This document shows, piece by piece, positions 16,798 through 24,955 of a stretch of 59,920 nt of DNA (its first letter is position 1; every line of letters begins with the position of its first letter). The stretch is taken from positions 1 through 59,920 of the IMG/VR virus record IMGVR_UViG_3300020220_000051. One strand, written 5' to 3'. The notes under the pieces are model-generated. The model saw nothing but the letters and a program-made list of their open reading frames with translations. It ran no database searches and had not been told where the DNA came from. The position numbers were made by a program, and so were the translations under genes. Origin of the DNA: a virus.

Positions 16798-16818
16798 TGA
16801 AACACATAATTCGCTAAA
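16798..16818 (+). pseudogene. Truncated remnant of the head-tag coding sequence
   Basis: ATGAAACACATAATTCGCTAA encodes MKHII plus R and stops. The first 12 nt are identical to the start of the MKHI tag genes and it occupies the next slot in the tagged-gene row. It looks like a tag that lost its cargo, or a recombination scar. It could also be chance, since only about 12 nt match. Confidence 0.35.
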
Positions 16819-16819
16819 A

Positions 16820-16828
16820 GATAAATAC
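16820..16828 (+). promoter_or_regulatory. Late promoter -10-like GATAAATAC
   Basis: GATAAATAC lies 28 nt upstream of the ATG at 16848. It is closer to the T4 box TATAAATA than the GATATATA form, and the spacing matches the other sites. Confidence 0.5.
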
Positions 16829-16847
16829 AAAAACAATAAACATACAA

Positions 16848-17207
16848 ATGGAAAAAGAATTGTTAGCAAACATAATACAGATTCAGGGTCAATTAAGAAT
16901 TCTTCACTGGCAAACTGAATCTTACGCAGAACATAACGCCTTTGGGTTAATTTACGAAGACTTAAATGAAAGATTTGATAGATTAATAGAAGTTTATAGC
17001 GGTAAATACCAACGTCCTAAGTTTGGCGGGGTCAAGCAAATTACTTTTGCCGACTATGATAATCTTAAAATAGAAGCTTTTATTGAGACTATGGATGATT
17101 TCTTGACAGGTGCGTTCATTGCAGAACAAGATAGCGAAATTGCAAACATCCGTGATGAAGCGAGGGCTGACTTGATGAAACTTAAGTACCTTCTTACTCT
17201 TAAATAA
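16848..17207 (+). CDS. Dps/ferritin-like helical protein
   Basis: The 119-residue protein contains LRILHWQTESYAEHNAFG followed by YEDLNERFDRLIEVYSGKY. This HWQT helix pattern resembles the first helices of Dps/ferritin-like four-helix bundles and occurs in small proteins of other large phages. Only part of a di-iron or Dps ferroxidase site is visible (H and E/D residues), so metal binding is not shown. Length is shorter than Dps (~160). It sits after the tagged genes and before an ATP-grasp gene, 12 nt apart. Confidence 0.5.
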   Translation: MEKELLANIIQIQGQLRILHWQTESYAEHNAFGLIYEDLNERFDRLIEVYSGKYQRPKFGGVKQITFADYDNLKIEAFIETMDDFLTGAFIAEQDSEIANIRDEARADLMKLKYLLTLK

Positions 17208-17219
17208 GAAACTTCCTAA

Positions 17220-18269
17220 ATGAGAGTTGATCCTTTTGATCTCTTTGTTAAAGCATCTGCCACCGAACCTGTTGAGTTTGGTAAAGTTGTTATGTTTTCC
17301 ACGATGGACATGGAGCAAAAGCAAAATGTTCAAAAGAATATCGCAAAGATCTTCCAATTTTGTGACAGCCCTGATACATACTTAAGTGATGTTATTGAAC
17401 AAACGCTTCCTGTATTACTGTGGGACAAACAGTCATTAATCGAAAAGTACGGAATAAGCGATACTATAGGTCATGACTTGCTTACAGCTGATAAAGTTTA
17501 CAACGCCCCACACGGGATTGTAGTTAGTAAACTTGACACTCTTAAAATACTTAAGAAACTTGATTTTCCTTGGCTGCCTAAAACAGTTTTTACACCAGCT
17601 GAAGCAAAGAAAGAACTTAAGTTTCCCATTATTGCTAAAGCATCAAACACATATCAATCTCGTGGTGTAGAAAAAGTTTCTACAAAAACAGGATTAAACA
17701 AATTGGTTAAAGGTTTTGACATTTACCAAGAGCAAATTCAAATTGATCAGGAGTTTAGAATAGTTTTCTTTAGAGGAAAGAACACGGGTATCAGAATGCT
17801 TTCAGTTTTTCGTAGAGACCCGCTTAATGATAAAGCCAAGTCATTAAGAGTAAACGAAGCTGGAATGACTGAAGACAAACTCGATAACCGCGAAAAATCT
17901 AACTTTTCTTGGACGCAAGTAGAACCACAAGATGTTAAAGGTTTAAGCGTTAAAGAATGTTATCATATAGCAAAAGTTATTTTCGACATCAACCCAACTC
18001 TCAACATCGCCGGGCTTGACATTGCTATTGATAGAAACGGCAAACACTTCTTCATTGAGTCAAATTCTACACCGGGATTGTTCTCAAACATGGTCCCTCT
18101 TATCTATAAATGTATTTATGAAGACTATTACGGAATCATGAGTGAATATGCAGTTAAGAGACTAATTCAACTGTGTACATACTTTGTGTACCTTACCACA
18201 AAAGACGAGCCAACTTTTAGAACAGAAATGCATGTTTGTACAAATATGTTTGGCTACAAATACTTATGA
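17220..18269 (+). CDS. ATP-grasp ligase-like protein
   Basis: A 349-residue protein with an ATP-grasp fold. FPIIAKASNTYQSRGV near residue 140 carries the phosphate-binding lysine, IYQEQIQIDQEFRIVFF follows near 175, and the metal-binding segment is NIAGLDIAIDRNGKHFF then IESNSTPGL near 280. This resembles the RimK/glutathione-synthetase branch, which forms peptide or amide bonds using ATP through an acylphosphate. The substrate is unknown; it could modify a host or phage protein C-terminus, or act on a peptide-like small molecule. Its stop overlaps the PAP2 phosphatase start (ATGA). Confidence 0.75.
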   Translation: MRVDPFDLFVKASATEPVEFGKVVMFSTMDMEQKQNVQKNIAKIFQFCDSPDTYLSDVIEQTLPVLLWDKQSLIEKYGISDTIGHDLLTADKVYNAPHGIVVSKLDTLKILKKLDFPWLPKTVFTPAEAKKELKFPIIAKASNTYQSRGVEKVSTKTGLNKLVKGFDIYQEQIQIDQEFRIVFFRGKNTGIRMLSVFRRDPLNDKAKSLRVNEAGMTEDKLDNREKSNFSWTQVEPQDVKGLSVKECYHIAKVIFDINPTLNIAGLDIAIDRNGKHFFIESNSTPGLFSNMVPLIYKCIYEDYYGIMSEYAVKRLIQLCTYFVYLTTKDEPTFRTEMHVCTNMFGYKYL

Positions 18270-18952
18270 TAAAACTATACGAAGAATATAAAGACAGTTT
18301 GCCTGCTGATGAAATCAACGCAATTCAATTTGGCAATCCAACCCTTGAATTGTATAAAATAGCTAATGATGCAGATAATCATATTAAAAAGTTTTTTGTT
18401 GATAAAGGACTTGCCGAAAAAATTATAAAAGAAGCACCTACCAATTACAGCGAAATAACTCAGAATGACATACAGACCGTTATGTCAATGATGAAAACTG
18501 TAACGCCAGAAGATATAGTTTTTGCAAGACAGGCAGAAGAATCTTATGAGCAAGTCTTTTTAGACTTTTTTGCGGCTAAAGGCATAAAAGAAACTATGGG
18601 AGAACTGAAAGGCGTTGATTCACAAACTGAAGCTATTCTTTTTTATCTTAAGGAAGAAATTAATCGACCTAGACCTAATCAATTAGGTAAAGCATATCGC
18701 TTACCTCTTTTCCCAATTATACACACAGATGCAAATAGCGCATCTTACCCAAGTGGGCATGCAACGTCATCTTTTAATCTTGCTGAATACTACAGCCGAA
18801 AATACCCACTTTATCGCGGTGAACTAGAACACCTTGCTGAAAGAATAGCAGAAAGCAGGGTCAAGATGGGTATTCATTTCCCGTCTGATAGCGAAATTGC
18901 TAGATACATTGTTAAACTTATTTGGAAGTACGACCTAATTAGATACGAATAA
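18266..18952 (+). CDS. PAP2-family acid phosphatase-like protein
   Basis: The frame is open from 18236, but the ATG at 18266 overlaps the ATP-grasp stop (ATGA) and gives MIKLYEEYKDSLPADE, 228 residues. The PAP2 signature is complete: KEEINRPRP near residue 129 (K..RP), PSGHA near 162 and SRVKMGIHFPSD near 196 (SR.....H...D). These residues form the phosphohistidine active site. There are no clear multiple membrane segments, so it is closer to soluble bacterial class A acid phosphatases than to lipid phosphatases. No signal peptide is visible. Confidence 0.75.
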   Translation: MIKLYEEYKDSLPADEINAIQFGNPTLELYKIANDADNHIKKFFVDKGLAEKIIKEAPTNYSEITQNDIQTVMSMMKTVTPEDIVFARQAEESYEQVFLDFFAAKGIKETMGELKGVDSQTEAILFYLKEEINRPRPNQLGKAYRLPLFPIIHTDANSASYPSGHATSSFNLAEYYSRKYPLYRGELEHLAERIAESRVKMGIHFPSDSEIARYIVKLIWKYDLIRYE

Positions 18953-18971
18953 GAACTTGGTTGCCCTTTGT

Positions 18972-18980
18972 GTATATAAA
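18972..18980 (+). promoter_or_regulatory. Promoter-like GTATATAAA
   Basis: GTATATAAAAC lies 34 nt upstream of the preferred TTG start of gp52 (19006). Similar boxes precede RNase H (41309) and gp41 (25270). It falls inside the longest open frame, which argues that the true start is downstream. Confidence 0.4.
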
Positions 18981-19005
18981 ACACAAAATTAAAACCCTAA
19001 GTATC

Positions 19006-20418
19006 TTGAAGAAGAAAGCATATCCGCTAAACATTTCCCGGCAAATAGATACAAACTTTCGAAACTACGCATTGTATGTTTTAGAAAACCGAGGAATCCC
19101 ATCCTTTTACGATGGACTAACAAACGTACAGCGTTTCATAATGGTAAATGCTCCTGCAAACTTTAACAAAACCATATCACTCGTAGGATCTTGTATCAGT
19201 GACGGTTACCATCACGGTGACAAGTCTCTAACTGGTGCGATAAACAAACTTGCTCGACCATTTGGCAATAGTGAGCAATTACTGGTAGGCGACGGGTTCT
19301 TTGGAACCCCTATCAATCAGGAAGCATCTGCAGCAAGATATACCTCTGTTAAGATAAACCCTGCGATATCTGAGATGATTAGAAAGAGTGATTTCTTAAA
19401 TCACAAGAATGAAGAAGGATCTTGGAATCCTTTATGGGTAGATTTACCGATAGGTCTTACAAACACAATCGTAGGTATTGCGGTTGGTTACAAAACTACA
19501 GTCTTGCCGCGAGATCTTAAAGATATTCAAAAATTCCTAGACGGCAAAGCTAAAGAAGTACATCCCAAATTCAAAGGTTTCACTGGTAAAATTACTCGCT
19601 TTAAGGGTATGAACAAAACTTGGTTAATTGAAGGTGTACTTGAAAAGAACGAAAAAGAAAAGACTATCAGAGTTACTGAATTGCCTCCTCTTATGAGATA
19701 CGGTGCTTTCTTAAAGAAACTAGATAGCGTTCTTACAAGTTACCCAAGCGTTCGCTTAACCAACAACTCTTCAACTAACATTGACATATTACTTAAGTTT
19801 ACAGGCAACACTGCTGAGTGGGAATCTTTCTTAGACGCAGTTAACAAGTCGGTTAAAATGCTGGTAACTGAAACCCCAGTGTTTGTAAAAGACGGTCTTG
19901 TTCTTGAGTACGAAAGAGTTGAAGACTACATTACTGACTATCGTTACCGGCTGGCAGACTTGCGCGTTAAGCGACTAACGTACTTCTTTAATATCAACAC
20001 AGATGAACTTGAATTCTTAAAGAGAAAAGTACAATATCTTACATTCATGATTGAAAAGAAAAAAGAAATGTGGAATGAAAAAGAAATCGATGAATTTCTT
20101 AACAAAATAACCAAAGGTGTTCCTAACGCTGATACTATCAGGCGTCGATTAAATGCTATCTTATTGAGATCCCTCTCCGAGGATGAACTTACAAGAACCA
20201 ATAATAAGATTATAGAACTTACCACTGATATTGAAAAGCAAAGAATTGAACTCACAGAAGCAATTAAGGCTTACGAATCTATGGAAGATACTTCTATGAA
20301 AAGAGCTACACAAAACAGAACAAATTCAATAACTGACTTATTTTCCGAAGAAGAAGAAATCGACGGAATAGAAGTATTCTCAAACACAAATAACGATGAA
20401 GAAGACACCGATGAATAA
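19006..20418 (+). CDS. 52: Type II DNA topoisomerase medium subunit
   Basis: This corresponds to T4 gp52, the DNA breakage-reunion subunit. The frame is open from a TTG at 18961, but a promoter-like box lies inside that extension, so I prefer the TTG at 19006 (MKKKAYPLNISRQIDTNF), giving 470 residues. The catalytic tyrosine is in AARYTSV near residue 112, close to its position in T4 gp52. LVGDGFFGT and RYGAFLKKL are other conserved segments. The C-terminal ~60 residues are acidic (SEEEEIDG, NNDEEDTDE). It pairs with the gp39-like subunit at 12972. Confidence 0.9.
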   Translation: MKKKAYPLNISRQIDTNFRNYALYVLENRGIPSFYDGLTNVQRFIMVNAPANFNKTISLVGSCISDGYHHGDKSLTGAINKLARPFGNSEQLLVGDGFFGTPINQEASAARYTSVKINPAISEMIRKSDFLNHKNEEGSWNPLWVDLPIGLTNTIVGIAVGYKTTVLPRDLKDIQKFLDGKAKEVHPKFKGFTGKITRFKGMNKTWLIEGVLEKNEKEKTIRVTELPPLMRYGAFLKKLDSVLTSYPSVRLTNNSSTNIDILLKFTGNTAEWESFLDAVNKSVKMLVTETPVFVKDGLVLEYERVEDYITDYRYRLADLRVKRLTYFFNINTDELEFLKRKVQYLTFMIEKKKEMWNEKEIDEFLNKITKGVPNADTIRRRLNAILLRSLSEDELTRTNNKIIELTTDIEKQRIELTEAIKAYESMEDTSMKRATQNRTNSITDLFSEEEEIDGIEVFSNTNNDEEDTDE

Positions 20419-21028
20419 CAGAGGAATACCTGTTAAAAGAAGTGATGAAGACGAAGACGGCGAAAATTTATACAACTATCATGACATCAAAGTAGTTGGC
20501 GATCATATTTGGTTTTATGCGCCTATCACACCTGCATCAGCCTTGAAATTAAATGCAATACTACAAGACCTATCAATGCGTCTTGCGCCGACAGCATTCT
20601 CAAGCATGCATGAAGTTGGTCAACCCTCTCCTATTTGGTTACACATTAATTCTTATGGCGGAGAAGTCTTTTCAGCTTTTGCTATGGCTGATACGATACA
20701 AAGAATCAGCGCCATAGTACCAATCGTAACCATTGTTGAAGGCTGCGCTGCGTCAGGAGCCACTTTTGCTTCTATTGCAGGAACTAAACGCTTAATGCGA
20801 AAGAATGCTTTCATGCTTGTACATGAGCTAAGAAACGGTGGGTGGGGAAAATACTCCGAACTTAAAGAAGAAATGTCCAACAACGCAAACATTATGAAAT
20901 CCATAAAAGATTGGTACAAAGAAAACTCTAAAATACCAGAAAAGGAAATGGATAACATCTTATCAAAAGACATTTGGTGGAATGCAAAGACTTGCTTAAA
21001 GTATGGGTTAATTGACCAAATCATCTAA
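20396..21028 (+). CDS. ClpP-like serine protease
   Basis: The 210-residue protein (or 205 from the ATG at 20411, also overlapping the gp52 stop) has the ClpP/crotonase fold: IWLHINSYGGEVFSAFAMADTI near 80-100, CAASGATFASIAG near 117 with the nucleophilic serine, and MLVHE near 141 with the catalytic histidine. The acid of the triad would lie in the 165-185 region. In T4-like cyanophages a ClpP-like gene is also found among replication genes. No ClpX/ClpA gene is seen, so it may use host unfoldases or act alone; a virion-maturation role is less likely given its position. Confidence 0.8.
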   Translation: MKKTPMNNRGIPVKRSDEDEDGENLYNYHDIKVVGDHIWFYAPITPASALKLNAILQDLSMRLAPTAFSSMHEVGQPSPIWLHINSYGGEVFSAFAMADTIQRISAIVPIVTIVEGCAASGATFASIAGTKRLMRKNAFMLVHELRNGGWGKYSELKEEMSNNANIMKSIKDWYKENSKIPEKEMDNILSKDIWWNAKTCLKYGLIDQII

Positions 21029-21044
21029 AACTAATTATTAAGTA

Positions 21045-21058
21045 TTGAATATAAACCT
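21045..21058 (+). promoter_or_regulatory. Promoter-like TTGAATATAAACCT
   Basis: TTGAATATAAACCT precedes the clamp gene by about 30 nt. Very similar boxes occur at 38395 (before DUF4385) and 39105 (before gp44), suggesting a middle-type promoter class for replication genes. Confidence 0.4.
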
Positions 21059-21076
21059 TAAATAAACAATCAAAAA

Positions 21077-21841
21077 ATGGAAACATTAGAAAAAACAACT
21101 GCACAAAAGCTGGAACTCAAGTTAACATCAACAGCGGAACTAACTAACTTTCTTAAGCGATTCTCATCAATCTCAGGAAGTCTTCTAATCGAAATCGACA
21201 GCGAATACTTAAAAGCAAAAACTCACACGCCTGAAAGAAGTGTAGTCAAGTCTTCAAAAATCGAACTTAGCCGGGTATTCTCAAATCCTGAAGATGTAAC
21301 TTCTCCGGTTATCTTAGGTGTTTACTCACTTGACAAACTTATCAAATCTTTCTCTCACTTTGAAGGATCTGAAGTTACTTTTAATCTGTTTACAGAAAAA
21401 ACAGCAGACGGAACGGTTGGTACTGATATCATCTTAAAAAATGACTCACTTAAAATTAACTTTCAATGTGCAACTCTTCGTTTATTCACACACATTACAG
21501 ATGAAATGATGGATCGTATCGGTGATGTTGCTTCTGCTGAAGTAAACTTCGTTCTTACAAAAGAATTGCAATCTCAAGTAAATGCTCTATCAAGTATTGA
21601 CTCTGATCAAAAATTGCTTTCATTTAACCTTAAAGATGGCGAAGTTGCTGCAAGTGGAAAAAGCTTTAACAAGCACTTGCTTTCGGTTGAAAACAAAGAT
21701 ATCGAAGTAAACGTATCTGTTTACAAATCTCAGTTTGCATATCTTGACAAAGAAGACTTGATGGTATACATGAATGAAGACCGTCTTATATTCCACTCTA
21801 TTGAGTCTGAAACAAAAATGATTATAGGAAAAGCTGATTAG
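21077..21841 (+). CDS. 45: Sliding clamp (gp45-like)
   Basis: The 254-residue protein has the length and two-domain pattern of T4 gp45 (228 residues), the trimeric processivity clamp. Recognisable parts are TAELTNFLKRFSSISGSLLIE near 15-35 and GVYSLDKLIKSFSHF near 80. It encircles DNA, tethers polymerase, and in T4 also activates late transcription with gp55 and gp33. Its stop codon is directly followed by the ATG of the C-terminal polymerase half, so clamp and polymerase part are co-expressed. The gp55-like sigma is encoded at 33602. Confidence 0.82.
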   Translation: METLEKTTAQKLELKLTSTAELTNFLKRFSSISGSLLIEIDSEYLKAKTHTPERSVVKSSKIELSRVFSNPEDVTSPVILGVYSLDKLIKSFSHFEGSEVTFNLFTEKTADGTVGTDIILKNDSLKINFQCATLRLFTHITDEMMDRIGDVASAEVNFVLTKELQSQVNALSSIDSDQKLLSFNLKDGEVAASGKSFNKHLLSVENKDIEVNVSVYKSQFAYLDKEDLMVYMNEDRLIFHSIESETKMIIGKAD

Positions 21842-23020
21842 ATGAAGAACTGCAGAATTGATCCTAAGACCTCAAGTCGGGAAGAAATAATTGCAGAGAT
21901 AAATCGTTTGGAAGTTCTTATGAATCTCAAGAAAAATGAGGAACAAGCAATTAAGATTTTCATTAACTCAGTATACGGTGCAACTGCTTCTCCATACTTT
22001 ATCGGGTATAATGTAAAAGTAGCTGAAGCAATTACGCTGCAAGGACAAGAGGTAAGAGCATTTGCCGCACAGATCTTTAACCGTTACTTCCTTGAATTTT
22101 GGCATCGTGATAAAGAGCTTCATAAAATCATAGGTCTTAACCAAGTTAATAAAATAAACAAAGAAGTTTCCATCTACGGTGATACTGACTCTTGTTACAT
22201 TACTTTTGAAGATGTGGTTAGAGGCTGTGATTGGGAAGGCGACCCTCGCCAGTTACTTAAACTAATCTATAAGCATCGTATAAAAGAATACATCGAGAAA
22301 GCTTACAAGTCTTATGCTGAGAAAACTGGTACCGAAAACATTCAGGTTTTGGAAATGGAAACTATCTCTTACTCCGCAATCTTGTTAAAAAAGAAAAAGT
22401 ACTGTTTGGATCTTTCTTGGAAAGACGGCACAGGTGACGGTATATACTATGATTCTTTGCACAAAATCAAAGCGGTTGGAGTTGAAATTGTTCAATCTTC
22501 AACTCCTCTATTTGCTCGTAACAAACTTAAAGAACTTTTGAAAATAATCTTCAGAGAAAGAAACAAACTCAACATGAGAAAATTTGCTGATTTGCTGAAG
22601 CGAGAAAAAGAAGCCTTTATGCTTGATAACATTGAAAATATCTCTATGTCGGCCAGTGTTAATGATTATGAAAAAGCAATATCTGAAGACCGTAAACGGT
22701 TTATCATTAATGACCACTGTCCCATGCACGCTCGCGCAGCAGGATTCCACAATTACTTATTAAATAACAGCAAATGGAAAGGGAAGTATCAGCTAATTAA
22801 AAGCGGAGATAAGGTAAGATACTATTATGCAAAGAACAACGAAGGTGGTGAAAATGTATTTGCTTACTTACCTGGAAACTACCCGATAGAAATTGCTCCA
22901 CCTATTAACTATGACATACAATTTGCAAAATGTATCATTGACCCAATTAACCGATTCATTGCAGCAACTGGCTTACCAGCGCTTTCGCCGGAACTAATCG
23001 TCAAAACACAACTATTCTAA
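21842..23020 (+). CDS. 43B: Family B DNA polymerase, C-terminal half (motifs B, C, thumb)
   Basis: The 392 residues begin with a helix (SREEIIAEINRLEVLMNLKK) matching the second fingers helix, then motif B KIFINSVYGATASPYF near 38-53, motif C IYGDTDSCY near 111-119 with the catalytic aspartates, LLKKKKYCL near 182, and a thumb domain. N-terminal and exonuclease domains and motif A are absent; they are encoded 14.3 kb upstream (6162-7538). The C-terminus NPELIVKTQLF-like end (SPELIVKTQLF) could be the clamp-binding peptide. It directly follows the clamp gene. Confidence 0.9.
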   Translation: MKNCRIDPKTSSREEIIAEINRLEVLMNLKKNEEQAIKIFINSVYGATASPYFIGYNVKVAEAITLQGQEVRAFAAQIFNRYFLEFWHRDKELHKIIGLNQVNKINKEVSIYGDTDSCYITFEDVVRGCDWEGDPRQLLKLIYKHRIKEYIEKAYKSYAEKTGTENIQVLEMETISYSAILLKKKKYCLDLSWKDGTGDGIYYDSLHKIKAVGVEIVQSSTPLFARNKLKELLKIIFRERNKLNMRKFADLLKREKEAFMLDNIENISMSASVNDYEKAISEDRKRFIINDHCPMHARAAGFHNYLLNNSKWKGKYQLIKSGDKVRYYYAKNNEGGENVFAYLPGNYPIEIAPPINYDIQFAKCIIDPINRFIAATGLPALSPELIVKTQLF

Positions 23021-23031
23021 AAACAAAAACT

Positions 23032-23229
23032 ATGAAAAACAAACTAATTGAATTCTGGGGGCTCTATTACCCCGTCGTACTTGCCTTCATTTCTTTTCTC
23101 TACTCGGTTTCCCTTTGGTTCAGTGGGCAGAAACTAGAAGGTATATTTGTGGGAATTTGGGTTCCTTCAATACTGGCTTTTGCTATAGCCATCAGACAAC
23201 GTAGAAACGATCACCGTAAAAGAAAATAA
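23032..23229 (+). CDS. Small membrane protein, two transmembrane segments
   Basis: A 65-residue protein with two hydrophobic segments (about 9-29 and 37-54) and a very basic C-terminus QRRNDHRKRK, so both ends should be cytoplasmic. No family is recognised. It is immediately followed by another small membrane gene. Exclusion or lysis-regulation roles are possible but not shown. Confidence 0.5.
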   Translation: MKNKLIEFWGLYYPVVLAFISFLYSVSLWFSGQKLEGIFVGIWVPSILAFAIAIRQRRNDHRKRK

Positions 23230-23472
23230 ATGGAAAACACAGGAATGTTTATTGTGGGTACAATCATCTTTGTACTCTACATGGTAGGATATCTAATTAT
23301 GATAACCAAGATGAATAAGCTTCAAGACAAGCCGACTCGTGAAACGATTGCCAAGGTGAAGAGGATAAAAGTCCAATCTTCCGAGAGACTGGTTGATGTA
23401 GATGAAGATATAGCAGGTGAATGGGTCAAGCATGTTAGAAAGAATTCTAAAAAACTAAAAGAAGAAGTATGA
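23230..23472 (+). CDS. Small single-pass membrane protein
   Basis: An 80-residue protein with one N-terminal hydrophobic segment (about 6-25) and a charged cytoplasmic tail including ERLVDVDEDIAGEWVKHV. It begins directly after the stop of the preceding membrane gene. The two may act together. Function is unknown. Confidence 0.5.
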   Translation: MENTGMFIVGTIIFVLYMVGYLIMITKMNKLQDKPTRETIAKVKRIKVQSSERLVDVDEDIAGEWVKHVRKNSKKLKEEV

Positions 23473-23526
23473 AAATAATACGCACTATAAGTTTATTAGG
23501 CTAATCTTTTCTTAAATGTAAATATC

Positions 23527-23691
23527 ATGGCAAAGAAAAAAGAAGAAAATCTTTTAGACGGAATAGAAGGCAACATTCGGGCTGCTATTCTGTTGGCAAA
23601 AGCTGAATACGAAAAAAAACCGTCAAACCCGTTACACTCAGTAATCACTGATTTAGAACTAACTTTGACAGAACTTAAAAAAATCAAATAA
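23527..23691 (+). CDS. 54-residue hypothetical protein
   Basis: The ATG at 23527 opens a 54-codon frame (MAKKKEENLLDGIEGNIRAA) ending two bases before the uvsX ATG. It is helical and charged: Lys-rich at the start, then Ala/Leu helices. The tight packing, A-rich leader and start form like its neighbour (MAKK) support it as a real gene. No family is recognised. Confidence 0.5.
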   Translation: MAKKKEENLLDGIEGNIRAAILLAKAEYEKKPSNPLHSVITDLELTLTELKKIK

Positions 23692-23692
23692 C

Positions 23693-24955
23693 ATGGCAAA
23701 AAAAATTTCTTTCGCAGAATTAGATGCAGCACTTACTAAGATCAATCCTAAAGGCTCTATCATCACTCACAACACTTTCTCCAAAGTAGATGAATACATT
23801 CCAACAGGCAACTATCTATTTAACGCGCAATTAACAGGGTCACTTTTTGGTGGTATCCCAAACAGCAGATCTATTTGCTTCGCAGGGGAGTCAGGAACCG
23901 GAAAAACTTTCTTAACCCTGAATGCCTGCCGTGAAGCTCAGAGGATGGGATATCATATTATATACTGTGATTCCGAAGCTGCCGTAGACGAAGACACGAT
24001 GAAAAACTTTGGCATCGACCCAGAAGGCGTTCGTTACCAACCCGTAAGCACTTCACTTGAAGTACGTCACTTTGTTACAAACTTGTGTGACCAATTAAAG
24101 AAAGCAAAGGATAAAGGCACCGAACTTCCAAAGATCATGCTTGTCTTGGATTCACTGGGAAACCTCGCAACTACCAAAGAACGCGCTGATGCAGCTTCAG
24201 GTAGTGAAAAGAAAGATATGACGAAGCAGCAAGATCTTCGTTCTCTTTTCCGTGTAATTACTACAGACTTAGCTGAATTTAAGATACCTTTCATATTCAC
24301 TAACCACACTTATGCTTCCATAGGTTCGTTTATCCCAGGACAAACAATTTCTGGCGGAGGTGGTGCAATCTACAATGCTTCAATCATTGTTCAGTTATCT
24401 AAAGCTGGTCTTAAAGAAGGCGCTATTGGTGCAAACGGATTCGCTATGAAAACTGGTATCGTAGTAACTTCTAAACCAGCTAAGAATCGCTTTGCTCGCC
24501 CTCTTCCTGTTAAGTTTCATATTAGCTTCTATAAAGGTATGAATCCTTACGTTGGTTTAGAACAGTTCATTAACTGGGAAACTGCTGGCATTCAAAAAGG
24601 TAAGCTATTAACTGAAAAAGAAGTCGATAAGTGGTACGGTCCTGATGAACCAAATAACGAAAAGAGAACAGAAATCAACAAAACTCGCTTTGTTCATAAA
24701 GATGCCGCGGGTAACGAAAAAGTACTATTTTTTGAAGATAAACCAACCGCTCGCACGATTGCAGTTCGACACATTGGATGTACTGTTTCACCTAACGAAT
24801 TCTTTACTTCAAAAGTTATTACTGAAGAAGTGCTAAGAGATCTTGATGAGAACATAATTAAGAAAACATTCATGTTACCGAACATCACTTCGATAGATGA
24901 CTTAAGTGAAATATCTGATGACATAATGGATATCGGCGATGGCTCAGAAGATTAA
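23693..24955 (+). CDS. uvsX: UvsX-like RecA recombinase
   Basis: The 420-residue protein has Walker A GESGTGKT near 66-73, Walker B IMLVLDSLG near 150 and FIFTNHTYASIG near 205, with the flexible DNA-binding loop ISGGGGAIYN near 222. It forms filaments on ssDNA and drives strand exchange and recombination-dependent replication, as T4 UvsX (391 residues). The C-terminal ~100 residues are acidic at the end. The next gene overlaps its last 17 nt. uvsX, helicase and gp46/47 together form a recombination-replication operon. Confidence 0.9.
   Translation: MAKKISFAELDAALTKINPKGSIITHNTFSKVDEYIPTGNYLFNAQLTGSLFGGIPNSRSICFAGESGTGKTFLTLNACREAQRMGYHIIYCDSEAAVDEDTMKNFGIDPEGVRYQPVSTSLEVRHFVTNLCDQLKKAKDKGTELPKIMLVLDSLGNLATTKERADAASGSEKKDMTKQQDLRSLFRVITTDLAEFKIPFIFTNHTYASIGSFIPGQTISGGGGAIYNASIIVQLSKAGLKEGAIGANGFAMKTGIVVTSKPAKNRFARPLPVKFHISFYKGMNPYVGLEQFINWETAGIQKGKLLTEKEVDKWYGPDEPNNEKRTEINKTRFVHKDAAGNEKVLFFEDKPTARTIAVRHIGCTVSPNEFFTSKVITEEVLRDLDENIIKKTFMLPNITSIDDLSEISDDIMDIGDGSED

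Noticed and set aside
18236-18265. Upstream start for the PAP2 gene (MYKYVWLQIL...)
   Set aside because: It lies within the ATP-grasp coding end; the ATG at 18266 gives the usual ATGA coupling.
6162-23020. Split intein as explanation for the divided polymerase
   Set aside because: The N-half ends QLKKYIQ and the C-half starts MKNCRIDPK; there are no intein blocks or extra length on either part.
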